Position numbers and translations under genes: made by a program
Assembly (NCBI GenBank): GCA_035946955.1
Contig: DASYYE010000003.1
Location: 1 to 7,009, forward strand
Reading direction: 5' to 3'
Source of the DNA: DASYYE01 sp035946955
Lineage (GTDB): Bacteria > Actinomycetota > Actinomycetes > Streptosporangiales > Streptosporangiaceae
DNA: 7,009 nt
Notes under the pieces: model-generated
Databases searched by the model: none
What the model saw: only the letters and a program-made list of their open reading frames with translations
What the model was told of the DNA's origin: nothing
Shown here: piece after piece, positions 1 through 5,997 of the stretch
How the letters are laid out: every line of letters starts with the position of its first letter
How positions within the stretch are numbered: the first letter of the stretch is position 1

Positions 1-606
1 CGCCGTGTGCGGTCGTTCCACCTGCTTGTTGAGCGAGTAGGCGACGCCCCGGACATCCCGCACGAAGTGGATGACCCGCATGTCCACCCCGCTCCGCGCC
101 AGCGCGAGCGCCTGGGCCGGCCACTTGCTGGCGTCCACCACGTAGTTCGCCCCGTTCACCGCGGCAATGGCGTGGTAGAGGTGGGTGTAGCTGGCGCCGT
201 AGCTTGCGAGGTCGGCCCGGAACCGCCCGTCCGTCATGCGCACCGCGATGAGCCTGGCCATGTGCCGCTGCCGGGCGACCCGGAACTGGAGCCGCCTGAT
301 GTTGGCCAGCGTCTCCGCGTCCCAGCCGCCGAACGCACGCTCACCGACCTGGTTCCAGAACTCGCATTCGACGAACGCCTGCCCGCAGCCACAGCGCTCA
401 CCGCGGGAGACGGTCCGGCGGGAGAGATCGATGAGTTCTCCGACATTCACAAAGCCGGGAACCGCACCGATCGTCCGTTCCAGCAGTGTGCTGCCTGAGC
501 GGCCTGAACCTGCTATGTAGACGACTGTGGGCGAATGCTCCGGGCCTGCTGCTGGCCGGGTTACCGCCTTGTGCGCGGTAGCCGTGTCGGCAAGGCTGTC
601 TGTCAT
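1..606 (-). CDS. PAPS-dependent sulfotransferase, C-terminus cut by window edge
   Basis: The reading frame is open from ATG at 606 down to base 1, giving 202 codons with no stop, so the C-terminal part lies outside the window. The family normally transfers sulfate from PAPS to a hydroxyl or amine of a sugar or other acceptor, here presumably in the cytoplasm. Residues 30-43 (YIAGSGRSGSTLLE) form the P-loop-like site for the PAPS 5'-phosphosulfate. Residues 178-191 (VIHFVRDVRGVAYS) are the 3'-phosphate site, with Arg183 and Ser191 as likely contacts. A Cys cluster (C72, C74, C81) followed by FW at 83-84 is typical of the bacterial Sulfotransfer_3-like group. There is no signal peptide or membrane segment. 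The start is supported by AAAGGGG (617-623) ten bases upstream. The gene follows the kinase gene after 104 bases. The acceptor is unknown; a glycan made by the neighbouring flippase/ligase pathway is an inference from context. Confidence 0.9.
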   Translation of the reverse strand, partial: MTDSLADTATAHKAVTRPAAGPEHSPTVVYIAGSGRSGSTLLERTIGAVPGFVNVGELIDLSRRTVSRGERCGCGQAFVECEFWNQVGERAFGGWDAETLANIRRLQFRVARQRHMARLIAVRMTDGRFRADLASYGASYTHLYHAIAAVNGANYVVDASKWPAQALALARSGVDMRVIHFVRDVRGVAYSLNKQVERPHTA

Positions 607-655
607 TCCGGCGCTACCCCTTTCGCTTGGGCAGCATTTTACCGGGCACTACTGG

Positions 656-684
656 GTTATATCCGGCAAATCCACACCAGACAG
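656..684 (-). promoter_or_regulatory. Possible promoter for the sulfotransferase gene
   Basis: On the minus strand TATAAC (656-661) matches five of six bases of a -10 box. It sits 17 bases downstream of CTGTCT (679-684), a poor -35 box. Transcription would begin roughly 40 bases ahead of the ATG at 606. The proposed -35 lies inside the inverted repeat at 673-698, so termination from the kinase gene and initiation here could interact. AT-rich -10-like words are uncommon in DNA this GC-rich, but the -35 is weak and this is only a candidate. Confidence 0.3.
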
Positions 685-698
685 GCCGGAATGGTGTG
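673..698 (-). terminator. Hairpin after the kinase gene, possible terminator
   Basis: A perfect 7-bp inverted repeat, CACACCA (673-679) and TGGTGTG (692-698), encloses a 12-base loop. It starts 12 bases past the TAG stop of the kinase gene at 711-713. On the minus strand it is followed by GATTTGCC, which is only a weak T-tract. The position suits a terminator, which in actinobacteria often lacks a long U-run, but it could instead be an operator for the sulfotransferase promoter that it overlaps. Confidence 0.4.
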
Positions 699-710
699 CA
701 GTGGCGCCGC

Positions 711-2066
711 CTAGAGGCGTGTCACCTGCTGGGCGAGCGCCGGGATGAGCCAGGTGCCGGGCGCGCCACTGCGTGACCCGGACTCAGCCTGGCGGTCAAC
801 GAGGTAGCGGGTGGCCAGGTCCGCGAGGTAGAGCAGGGCGGTGAGACGGGCCTGGGGGGCCGGGATCCGGAAGGGCGCGAGCAGCTGCGGCGCGCGGTCG
901 GGGCAGGCACTCGCGGCAGCGAGCGGGGCATGGCGCTTGGGCCCGATTTCGGTCTGCAGCCAGTGGTGGAGGGCGTCGAACCCGTACGGGACACCGGTGG
1001 TGAACCGCTCCCAGTCCCACAGCAGCAACCGGCGCCCGGCGTTCATCATGTTCCACGGCGCCCAGTCACCGTGCCACGCCCCGTAGGTGAAGACGGTGTC
1101 GCCCGCATGGCCGACGAGCACGTCGAGCACCCCTTCGAGGGTGGCCCGCTCCGGCCCTTCGTCGGCCTTGGCCAGCCGGTCCCGCAGGTGCCGCAGATAG
1201 GGGCCGTCCAGCAGGGTCGCGCGCTCCAGGCCATCGACGCAGGCCAGCTCCTGCATGGCCGTGACGAGGCGGGCAGCCGAGACGGGGTGGCGCCGTTGCC
1301 ATGCGGGAAGGGCGCTGAGCAGCAGGACAGACAGACCGCGCCACTCCCCGTAATGCAGCATGGGCGGGGCGGTGATCTCTTCCAGCGTGGTACGGCTGAG
1401 CCGGGCCAGCGAAGAGCACTCGGCCCGCACCAGGTCGCGGGTGAGGGGGTTCACGCCGATCTTGGCAAAGCCGATGGGGCGGCCGTCGGAACCGAGCACC
1501 TGCAGGACCGGCTTGCGGTTGGCACGGGCCGGGCCCAGGAACATGCTCACCCGGACTTCACGCGAGACTGCTTCGGCCAGGTAGGTCTCGATGCTGGCGG
1601 TCCCGGCGGGCGCCTGCACCCGAACCCTGGTCCGCAGCGCGCTCGCACCAAGCCCGCTGGCCAGGCCAGCGGAGACGGCGTGTGCCACGAGACGGGCCAC
1701 CGGGGACAGCGGCGAGCTGTAGTGACGCACCGCCGCCGCGGCGATTCGCCGGTCCGCTGGCACCATGAGCGGAACCCGGCGGACGCCCGGGACGAGCACG
1801 AACTCGCTGTCCTGCACCGAGTCCACGGAGCGAGAGCCGCGGCCGGCCATGGGCTGACGCCAGCTGTTGCGCTGCTCGACGGTGACCACCGCCGGGGACG
1901 GCCAGAGGATCTCACAGACCTGCCGCATATAGCCTGGCCAGTCCTGGCCGACCACGTCGCGGCTGGCCGCGGCCAGCCAACGCAGGCGGTGGTCCATGGC
2001 AAGGTCGGGGTCCGGCCCGGCCATCCTGGTCAGGGCAGCAGCGGAAGAGGCTGAGTAGTAGCTCAT
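711..2066 (-). CDS. APH-fold phosphotransferase with long N-terminal extension
   Basis: This 451-residue protein is a kinase of the aminoglycoside phosphotransferase/choline kinase superfamily, which moves phosphate from ATP to a small-molecule hydroxyl. FAKI carries the likely ATP-binding Lys202, and Glu216 is the probable helix-C partner. HGDWAPWN at 332-339 is the catalytic HGDxxxxN motif (Asp334, Asn339), and LLWDWE contains the Mg-binding Asp351. All key residues are present, so it should be active. The first ~190 residues before the kinase N-lobe match no family I recognise; they are soluble, Ala/Arg-rich and have no signal peptide. The ATG at 2066 is preferred: it has GGGGTG 5 bases upstream, and the upstream in-frame extension would need a TTG at 2174. 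The substrate is unknown. Lying among glycan genes, a sugar, polyol or lipid-linked intermediate is more likely than an antibiotic, but that is inference. A 541-base gap precedes it, suggesting its own transcription unit. Confidence 0.85.
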   Translation of the reverse strand: MSYYSASSAAALTRMAGPDPDLAMDHRLRWLAAASRDVVGQDWPGYMRQVCEILWPSPAVVTVEQRNSWRQPMAGRGSRSVDSVQDSEFVLVPGVRRVPLMVPADRRIAAAAVRHYSSPLSPVARLVAHAVSAGLASGLGASALRTRVRVQAPAGTASIETYLAEAVSREVRVSMFLGPARANRKPVLQVLGSDGRPIGFAKIGVNPLTRDLVRAECSSLARLSRTTLEEITAPPMLHYGEWRGLSVLLLSALPAWQRRHPVSAARLVTAMQELACVDGLERATLLDGPYLRHLRDRLAKADEGPERATLEGVLDVLVGHAGDTVFTYGAWHGDWAPWNMMNAGRRLLLWDWERFTTGVPYGFDALHHWLQTEIGPKRHAPLAAASACPDRAPQLLAPFRIPAPQARLTALLYLADLATRYLVDRQAESGSRSGAPGTWLIPALAQQVTRL

Positions 2067-2410
2067 CACGGCACCCCAGCCAGGGAGGCGCTCAGATGGC
2101 CCACGTCCACGACTGTTGCCGCCAGCGCGCCGAGGCGGCCAGCCAGAAGGCGCGCGTCGACGTTGCTCTTGCAAAGCAACAGGTGAACGATAAGCACTCC
2201 GCTAAGGATAGCACCCAAACCGGGCAGATGGGGGCGATCTTGGTAAAACCACCCATTGGGGTGGGGGTGGGTCTCGACCACCTCGGACTGTGCCACCCTA
2301 GCCCTAAAGGCGACGCTGTGCCGCCTGAACTGGGACGTCCCCCGCGGTAGCGGGGCGGTCGGCCCACTGGGACGAGCAGCAGAGAGCAGTACTGCCAAGA
2401 CTGTGGCCAT
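2066..2410 (-). CDS. Doubtful small leader ORF overlapping the kinase start
   Basis: The frame runs 114 codons from ATG at 2410 to a TGA at 2066-2068 that overlaps the kinase ATG as TGATG, the arrangement used for translational coupling. AGGGGA lies about ten bases ahead of the ATG. Against it, third-position G/C is roughly 70% by my count, clearly lower than in the neighbouring genes, and it includes codons such as CTA, TTT and CTT that they seldom use. The frame also runs through several hairpins. One hydrophobic stretch (GAILSGVLIVHLLL) could be a membrane segment. No family is recognised. It may be a real small gene, a regulatory leader ORF, or chance; chance is the most likely. Confidence 0.2.
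   Translation of the reverse strand: MATVLAVLLSAARPSGPTAPLPRGTSQFRRHSVAFRARVAQSEVVETHPHPNGWFYQDRPHLPGLGAILSGVLIVHLLLCKSNVDARLLAGRLGALAATVVDVGHLSASLAGVP
2162..2180. repeat. Inverted repeat GTTGCT/AGCAAC in the kinase leader
   Basis: GTTGCT (2162-2167) and AGCAAC (2175-2180) are perfect reverse complements around a 7-base loop. It sits about 95 bases ahead of the kinase ATG. It could form an RNA hairpin in the kinase leader or serve as a protein-binding half-site pair. Confidence 0.45.
2245..2264 (-). terminator. Terminator-like hairpin with T-run inside the kinase leader
   Basis: Read on the minus strand, CCACCC, a CAAT loop and GGGTGG form a perfect 6-bp GC-rich stem (2264-2249), followed directly by TTTT (2248-2245). 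This is the form of a short intrinsic terminator. It lies about 180 bases ahead of the kinase ATG and 340 bases past the flippase stop. It could end transcripts coming from the flippase operon or act as an attenuator in the kinase leader. The stem is short, so strength is uncertain. Confidence 0.4.
2340..2355. repeat. GC-only hairpin CCCCGC/GCGGGG
   Basis: CCCCGC (2340-2345) and GCGGGG (2350-2355) pair perfectly around a 4-base loop. All six pairs are G-C, so the stem would be stable in RNA from either strand. There is no T-run after it on the minus strand, so it is more likely a structural leader element than a terminator. Confidence 0.4.
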
Positions 2411-2438
2411 GGCGTCGCTGTCCCCTAAGTCCCCGTAT

Positions 2439-2459
2439 GTACCTAGTCAGGATAGGTAC
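2439..2459. repeat. 7-bp inverted repeat GTACCTA/TAGGTAC, possible operator
   Basis: GTACCTA (2439-2445) and TAGGTAC (2453-2459) are perfect reverse complements separated by 7 bases. The 14-base centre-to-centre spacing and AT-containing arms look more like a dimeric regulator site than an RNA terminator. It lies about 30 bases upstream of the doubtful ORF start at 2410 and about 370 bases ahead of the kinase ATG. Confidence 0.4.
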
Positions 2460-2508
2460 CCAACCTAATTCAGAGGAGACACAGAGCTACGGGCAGTTTG
2501 CTCCATCC

Positions 2509-2530
2509 TGACCAAGTTTGCACATGGTCA
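2509..2530. repeat. Inverted repeat TGACCA/TGGTCA
   Basis: TGACCA (2509-2514) and TGGTCA (2525-2530) are perfect reverse complements around a 10-base spacer. It lies about 80 bases past the flippase stop. It could be a regulator site or part of the flippase 3' end; the arms are short enough that chance cannot be excluded. Confidence 0.35.
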
Positions 2531-2535
2531 ATACG

Positions 2536-2560
2536 GCGCTCGGCCGGCCATTGCCTGCGC
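2536..2560 (-). terminator. Imperfect GC hairpin after the flippase gene
   Basis: On the minus strand GCGC-A-GGC pairs with GCC-GA-GCGC across an 8-base loop, 48 bases past the flippase TAA. No T-run follows. It is the best hairpin close to the end of the flippase gene but is interrupted by a small internal loop, so its role as terminator is only possible. Confidence 0.25.
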
Positions 2561-2607
2561 TTAACCTGACCCGATACTGCATTGCGTGACCAACCTTATG
2601 CTCTGCG

Positions 2608-4485
2608 TTACCAGTAGTCTTCTTCTGGCTCCTGTTTGGCCCGCCGCTTCTTGAGACGTTTCTGGATGGCGGACACCCCAGGCATGGAGGCCAGCTGGAG
2701 CGGCCCCCGCTGCCACCACAGCCCGGCCGCGAACACCGCGGTCCCGGCCGCCATCCCGGCGACGACACCCACCAGGTGGTCGCCCAATGCGATGCGGATG
2801 GCCAAGGGAACGGCGCCGTAGCTCACCGCGCAGATCGCACATGCCGTGGCGCTCACCCGCCCGAACGGGTGCAGGCCCAGGGTGATCCAGAGCTGGAACA
2901 GCGGGATGACGTTGCTGATGAAGATGGCCACCGCCCACCCGATCGCGGCACCAGTGATGCCGTACCTGGGGATCAGCAGTATGTCCGCGATGATGTTGCC
3001 GACCACGGTCATCAGCCCGTTGGCCAGGCTCCAGCTGCTGCGGCCAGCCGTCACCAGCACCATGTCGACCTGCCCCAGCGCCATCGACACGAGCATGGAA
3101 GTACTGAGGATCATCATGACCCCGAAGCCGGCCTTGTAGCTCTTGCCGAAGACCAGCAGCAGCTCAGGTCCGAAGACCAGCGACAGCAGGAACATGGGCC
3201 AGGTCATGAGGACCAGCCACGCGGTGGTGCCTCGGTACACGACGTTCGCCCCGTGCTTGTCGCCCTGGGCGAACAGTTCGGTGAACCGCGGTTGCGCCGC
3301 GTTGATCAAAGCCGTGTTACCGAGCTGACCGACGACCAGCAGGCGGCTGGCAGCGGTGAACATGGCGGCCTGCTGTGCGCCGTGGTACACGGACACGAGC
3401 ACGATCCCCAGCCGCTGCACGATGATCTGCGACACGCTCGCGAGGCCACGGGGCACTGTGAACTTCCAGAAGCCGCCTGGGTTGGCGTTGGCAAGCTGCC
3501 GCTTCTTGGTCCGTGACCCTTCCCGCTTGGTCGGTGACGGCAGGATCGGCACACTGCCTGGCAGGGGGGTGGCCATCGCCAGCAGGACGGCGAGCTCCGG
3601 TGGGACCGCACCCGGGTCAGGGGGGCGCTTCGACGGCTTGCGCCGGATGCGCTGCAGCCAGACCCACGCCAGCGCGACCGCTGGCACATAAGGCAGGGCC
3701 CACATGGGCGCGATGAGCGCGGCCGTTCCGGTGGCCGCGGCCACCCCTACACCCAGCACCTGCACGGCCGAGCGTCCGATCTTGTCGATCAGGACCGTAG
3801 GCCGCATCTGCCGGTAACCGCGAGCGGCACCGGTCAGCGTGTCGAGCAGTGCCCCGAACGGCACCATCAGCGCCAGCACGCGGACCGCGTTCGCGGCCGC
3901 CTGCACCTCGCTGTCCGGCACGTTGGTGCCGGTGCCCCTGCCGAGGAGGAACCCTCCCAGCGGCTCGGCCAGGATGAACAGCGCCACCATGGCCAGCAGC
4001 GAACCAAACGACACCGCGAGCACGGCCGAGCGCATGATGGCCTGGAGCCTGCGGTCCTCTCCAAGCGCGCGGAGCCGGGCGATGAAGTACACCAGCCCGT
4101 TGTTGGCGCCCAGCGTAGCCAGCGTCTTGACGATGAAGTAGGCCGAACTGGCAGCGAAGAAGGCGCCCGCGGTCTCCTTCGGGAAGGCCCGGGTGACCAG
4201 GACAGTGATGCCCGTCGTGGACAGCGCGGACATCAGGGCGCCGATCAGGTTGAGCGAACTGCTGCGCGCTACCTGGCCCAGCTGGTTCTGGCCTGACGCA
4301 CTCGCGCCGCCTGGCGGGGGGGCGGCCTTGGCCACCCCGCCGGAGGCAGTCCTGGGCCCTCCATCAGTGCGGACAGGCGCGCGCCAATCCTCGGGAGCCT
4401 GGTAGGTGTCCCTCTGGGGGGCTCGCGACCGGGGCCGCTCAAGCGGCGGGCCCCGCTTATCCCGGGCCAGCCTGTTGTCCGGCAT
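2608..4485 (-). CDS. Wzx/MurJ-type oligosaccharide flippase
   Basis: This 625-residue protein belongs to the MOP flippase superfamily, which moves lipid-linked oligosaccharides from the inner to the outer face of the cytoplasmic membrane. About 14 hydrophobic segments are visible between residues 77 and 590, with a central cytoplasmic loop at about 279-343. The second half shows family-like features such as a Gln/Arg-containing first helix (IIVQRLGIVLVSVYHG) and PRYGITGAAIGWA at 506-518. Residues 1-75 are a polar, Arg/Pro-rich tail with no membrane segment. The C-terminus is basic (KRLKKRRAK) and ends acidic (EPEEDYW). At 625 residues it is longer than a typical ~450-500 residue flippase because of these tails and the long loop. 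It starts 6 bases after the ligase stop; no clear Shine-Dalgarno is seen, so coupling to the upstream gene is likely. A GTG at codon 51 is an alternative start. The substrate cannot be told. Confidence 0.92.
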   Translation of the reverse strand: MPDNRLARDKRGPPLERPRSRAPQRDTYQAPEDWRAPVRTDGGPRTASGGVAKAAPPPGGASASGQNQLGQVARSSSLNLIGALMSALSTTGITVLVTRAFPKETAGAFFAASSAYFIVKTLATLGANNGLVYFIARLRALGEDRRLQAIMRSAVLAVSFGSLLAMVALFILAEPLGGFLLGRGTGTNVPDSEVQAAANAVRVLALMVPFGALLDTLTGAARGYRQMRPTVLIDKIGRSAVQVLGVGVAAATGTAALIAPMWALPYVPAVALAWVWLQRIRRKPSKRPPDPGAVPPELAVLLAMATPLPGSVPILPSPTKREGSRTKKRQLANANPGGFWKFTVPRGLASVSQIIVQRLGIVLVSVYHGAQQAAMFTAASRLLVVGQLGNTALINAAQPRFTELFAQGDKHGANVVYRGTTAWLVLMTWPMFLLSLVFGPELLLVFGKSYKAGFGVMMILSTSMLVSMALGQVDMVLVTAGRSSWSLANGLMTVVGNIIADILLIPRYGITGAAIGWAVAIFISNVIPLFQLWITLGLHPFGRVSATACAICAVSYGAVPLAIRIALGDHLVGVVAGMAAGTAVFAAGLWWQRGPLQLASMPGVSAIQKRLKKRRAKQEPEEDYW

Positions 4486-4491
4486 CTATCG

Positions 4492-5985
4492 TCACGCGGA
4501 CGGTCCGGCGGTGATGGCAAGCCGCTCGCTGCGCACCCGCTCCTCGGGCAGCACAGGCGGGATCCCTGACCCTTGCTGCTCTTCGCGCTGGTCTTTCTCA
4601 TTGCGCCAGAGCAGGGCGTAGGCCAGGAACGTGAAGGCCAGGGTCGCGCCCACGGAGTCGTACACGGCGCCGAACACGAACCCGAGCAGGAGGACGAGCA
4701 CCCCAACCAGGCCGATGGGACTTCGGTCACGCCAGTAGCGTACGCATCCGTAGATGAAGAACCCCATGAAGAAGAAGGTGCCTACCAGGCCCGTGGAGAT
4801 CAGCAGCAGCCAGATCTGGCCGTTGCTCCCCGCGGACCGCTGCCCGCACGCGGTGCACTTGGATGTCCGCCCGACCGAGATCGACTTGACGCTGCCGAAC
4901 TCCCGCCGCGTATCACCAAAGCCGATGACGGGCGAGTCTATCCCACCCTGCAGCGCCAGCAGGGACTCGTTGCCGCGGGCTGTGTTGCTGTACCCGTTCT
5001 GGACCCGGGTGCTGACGATGGTGTGGATGGGCGTGACGAAGTAGACGACCCCCCCCAGGACCGTCCCGGCCACGATGAAGCCGAGCAGGGCTGTCTTGCC
5101 CATGAGGGCGAAGCGGATCGCTATGTAGAGGATGCCGACGATGATCGCGACCCACAGGCCACGGTCGAACGAGTACACCATCGGGATGATGGACCCGATC
5201 ATGATCCAGAACACGGTCCTGCGCTGCCAGCGCTTCTTGAAGTCCTTCCAGATGACGAACAGCCACGGCAGTGTGATCGCGATGTTGTTACCCCAGGTAT
5301 TGGCATACAGGAACGGCGCGGTGACACGTCCCTGACCGTTGAAGGCCTCGAGCTGGGTCATGCTCGGGTGCAGCATGGCGTACACCTGGCCCTGGCTGGC
5401 CTGCTGGATGCTCTGCGGGATCAGCGGCGTGATCGGGGCGGTGAAGGTGAACGTGGGGTCTGCCAGCGCGAGGTACCCGAAGATGACCGCGTAGGCGCCG
5501 ACAATGCCGAGGTGCCAGGCGAGCTTGCGGCGGGGGTACTCCTTTTCGGTCAGGTTCCCCGCGAACAGCAGGATGACCGTGTAGGAGAGATAGGACAAGG
5601 CACGGCTGAGCCAGGTGATGGACCTCGTGCTGGCAGTGCCGGGCATGGTGTTCGGGGCTGTCTGGGTCAGCACGATGCAGCCCGCCATCATGATCACCAG
5701 GAAGAGGAGCCACAGGCCGAAGCCCGGGGGCGCCTTGATCTTGCGCTCGCCACGGGTGTTCCACAGGTAGAGCTTCCTGGCCATCGGGATGGCCACGACG
5801 ACCGGCGCGTAGTCGCCGATCCCCGATGCCCACCACAGCGGCCAGTACACGAGCAGCGATACGAGCGGCCAGGCGGGTTCACGCTGGAACCAGTTCGGGC
5901 GGCGCTTGGGGCGTGTGGACGGCATGGCCAAGGCCGCTTCGTCAGGCTGTTCTCCCTGGCGAGTATTTGGCAGCACACTCGTCAC
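4492..5985 (-). CDS. O-antigen ligase/Wzy-like membrane protein
   Basis: This 497-residue integral membrane protein resembles the O-antigen ligase/Wzy polymerase (WaaL-like) superfamily, which joins lipid-linked glycans on the outer face of the membrane. About 12 hydrophobic segments run from residue 40 to 460, after a polar cytoplasmic tail. There are two large outer loops, at about 175-228 and 318-388. SFDRGLWVAIIVGILYIA (272-289) matches the conserved helix with an Arg seen in this superfamily. The long second loop contains SPVIGFGD (351-358), then a CxxC pair (C377, C380) and NGQIW just before the next helix. The start is a GTG chosen because GAGGAG lies 6 bases upstream; the next ATG is codon 21. 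It follows the DUF3048 gene after 75 bases and precedes the flippase by 6 bases, a clear operon pair. Whether it polymerises or ligates cannot be decided from sequence alone. Confidence 0.87.
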   Translation of the reverse strand: MTSVLPNTRQGEQPDEAALAMPSTRPKRRPNWFQREPAWPLVSLLVYWPLWWASGIGDYAPVVVAIPMARKLYLWNTRGERKIKAPPGFGLWLLFLVIMMAGCIVLTQTAPNTMPGTASTRSITWLSRALSYLSYTVILLFAGNLTEKEYPRRKLAWHLGIVGAYAVIFGYLALADPTFTFTAPITPLIPQSIQQASQGQVYAMLHPSMTQLEAFNGQGRVTAPFLYANTWGNNIAITLPWLFVIWKDFKKRWQRRTVFWIMIGSIIPMVYSFDRGLWVAIIVGILYIAIRFALMGKTALLGFIVAGTVLGGVVYFVTPIHTIVSTRVQNGYSNTARGNESLLALQGGIDSPVIGFGDTRREFGSVKSISVGRTSKCTACGQRSAGSNGQIWLLLISTGLVGTFFFMGFFIYGCVRYWRDRSPIGLVGVLVLLLGFVFGAVYDSVGATLAFTFLAYALLWRNEKDQREEQQGSGIPPVLPEERVRSERLAITAGPSA

Positions 5986-5991
5986 TGTCTG

Positions 5992-5997
5992 CTCCTC
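5992..5997 (-). promoter_or_regulatory. Strong ribosome binding site for the ligase gene
   Basis: GAGGAG on the minus strand lies 6 bases ahead of the GTG at 5985. It decides the start of the ligase/polymerase gene in favour of this GTG over the in-frame ATG 20 codons later, and shows that the gene is translated independently of the DUF3048 gene upstream. Confidence 0.75.

Larger units (their letters stand above)
2067..2607. other. 541-base gap with clustered inverted repeats, no firm gene
   Basis: This stretch between the flippase stop and the kinase start is less GC-rich than its neighbours. It contains five perfect inverted repeats with 6-7 bp arms: 2162-2180, 2249-2264, 2340-2355, 2439-2459 and 2509-2530. 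A weaker imperfect hairpin lies at 2536-2560. An extended -10-like TGCTATCCT occurs on the minus strand at 2205-2213 without a matching -35. An ORF of 114 codons (2410-2066) crosses the gap but is not convincing. It most likely holds the 3' end signal of the flippase transcript plus the promoter and a long leader for the kinase gene. I recognise no known riboswitch or tRNA in it. Confidence 0.6.

Noticed and set aside
7..498. Plus-strand ORF of 163 codons at the left edge
   Set aside because: It lies opposite the sulfotransferase frame, which has both PAPS-binding motifs and runs off the window edge without a stop.
930..2054. Plus-strand ORF of 374 codons opposite the kinase gene
   Set aside because: The opposite frame contains the full set of APH kinase motifs. 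The plus product is low-complexity Gly/Gln/Arg/His-rich and matches nothing.
2067..2174. N-terminal extension of the kinase to a TTG at 2174
   Set aside because: TTG is a rare start, no good ribosome binding site precedes it, the added residues are Arg/Gly/Pro-rich, and an ATG with GGGGTG upstream is available at 2066.
2230..2271. G-rich runs on the plus strand as a G-quadruplex
   Set aside because: Only three runs are close together; the fourth (2230-2234) is more than 20 bases away, so a stable quadruplex is unlikely in already G-rich DNA.
2508..2531. TTGACC on the minus strand as a -35 box
   Set aside because: The hexamer matches well but no -10-like sequence follows at 16-19 bases; the segment there reads GGATGG.
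2551..2581. Plus-strand promoter-like pair TTGCCT with GATACT, 16 bases apart
   Set aside because: It would point into the 3' end of the flippase gene, where no plus-strand gene is supported. An antisense RNA is possible but has no other evidence.
2776..3516. Plus-strand ORF of 246 codons opposite the flippase gene
   Set aside because: Its composition (His, Asp, Gln, Arg-rich) is typical of the reverse complement of a hydrophobic membrane protein gene, and no start signal supports it.
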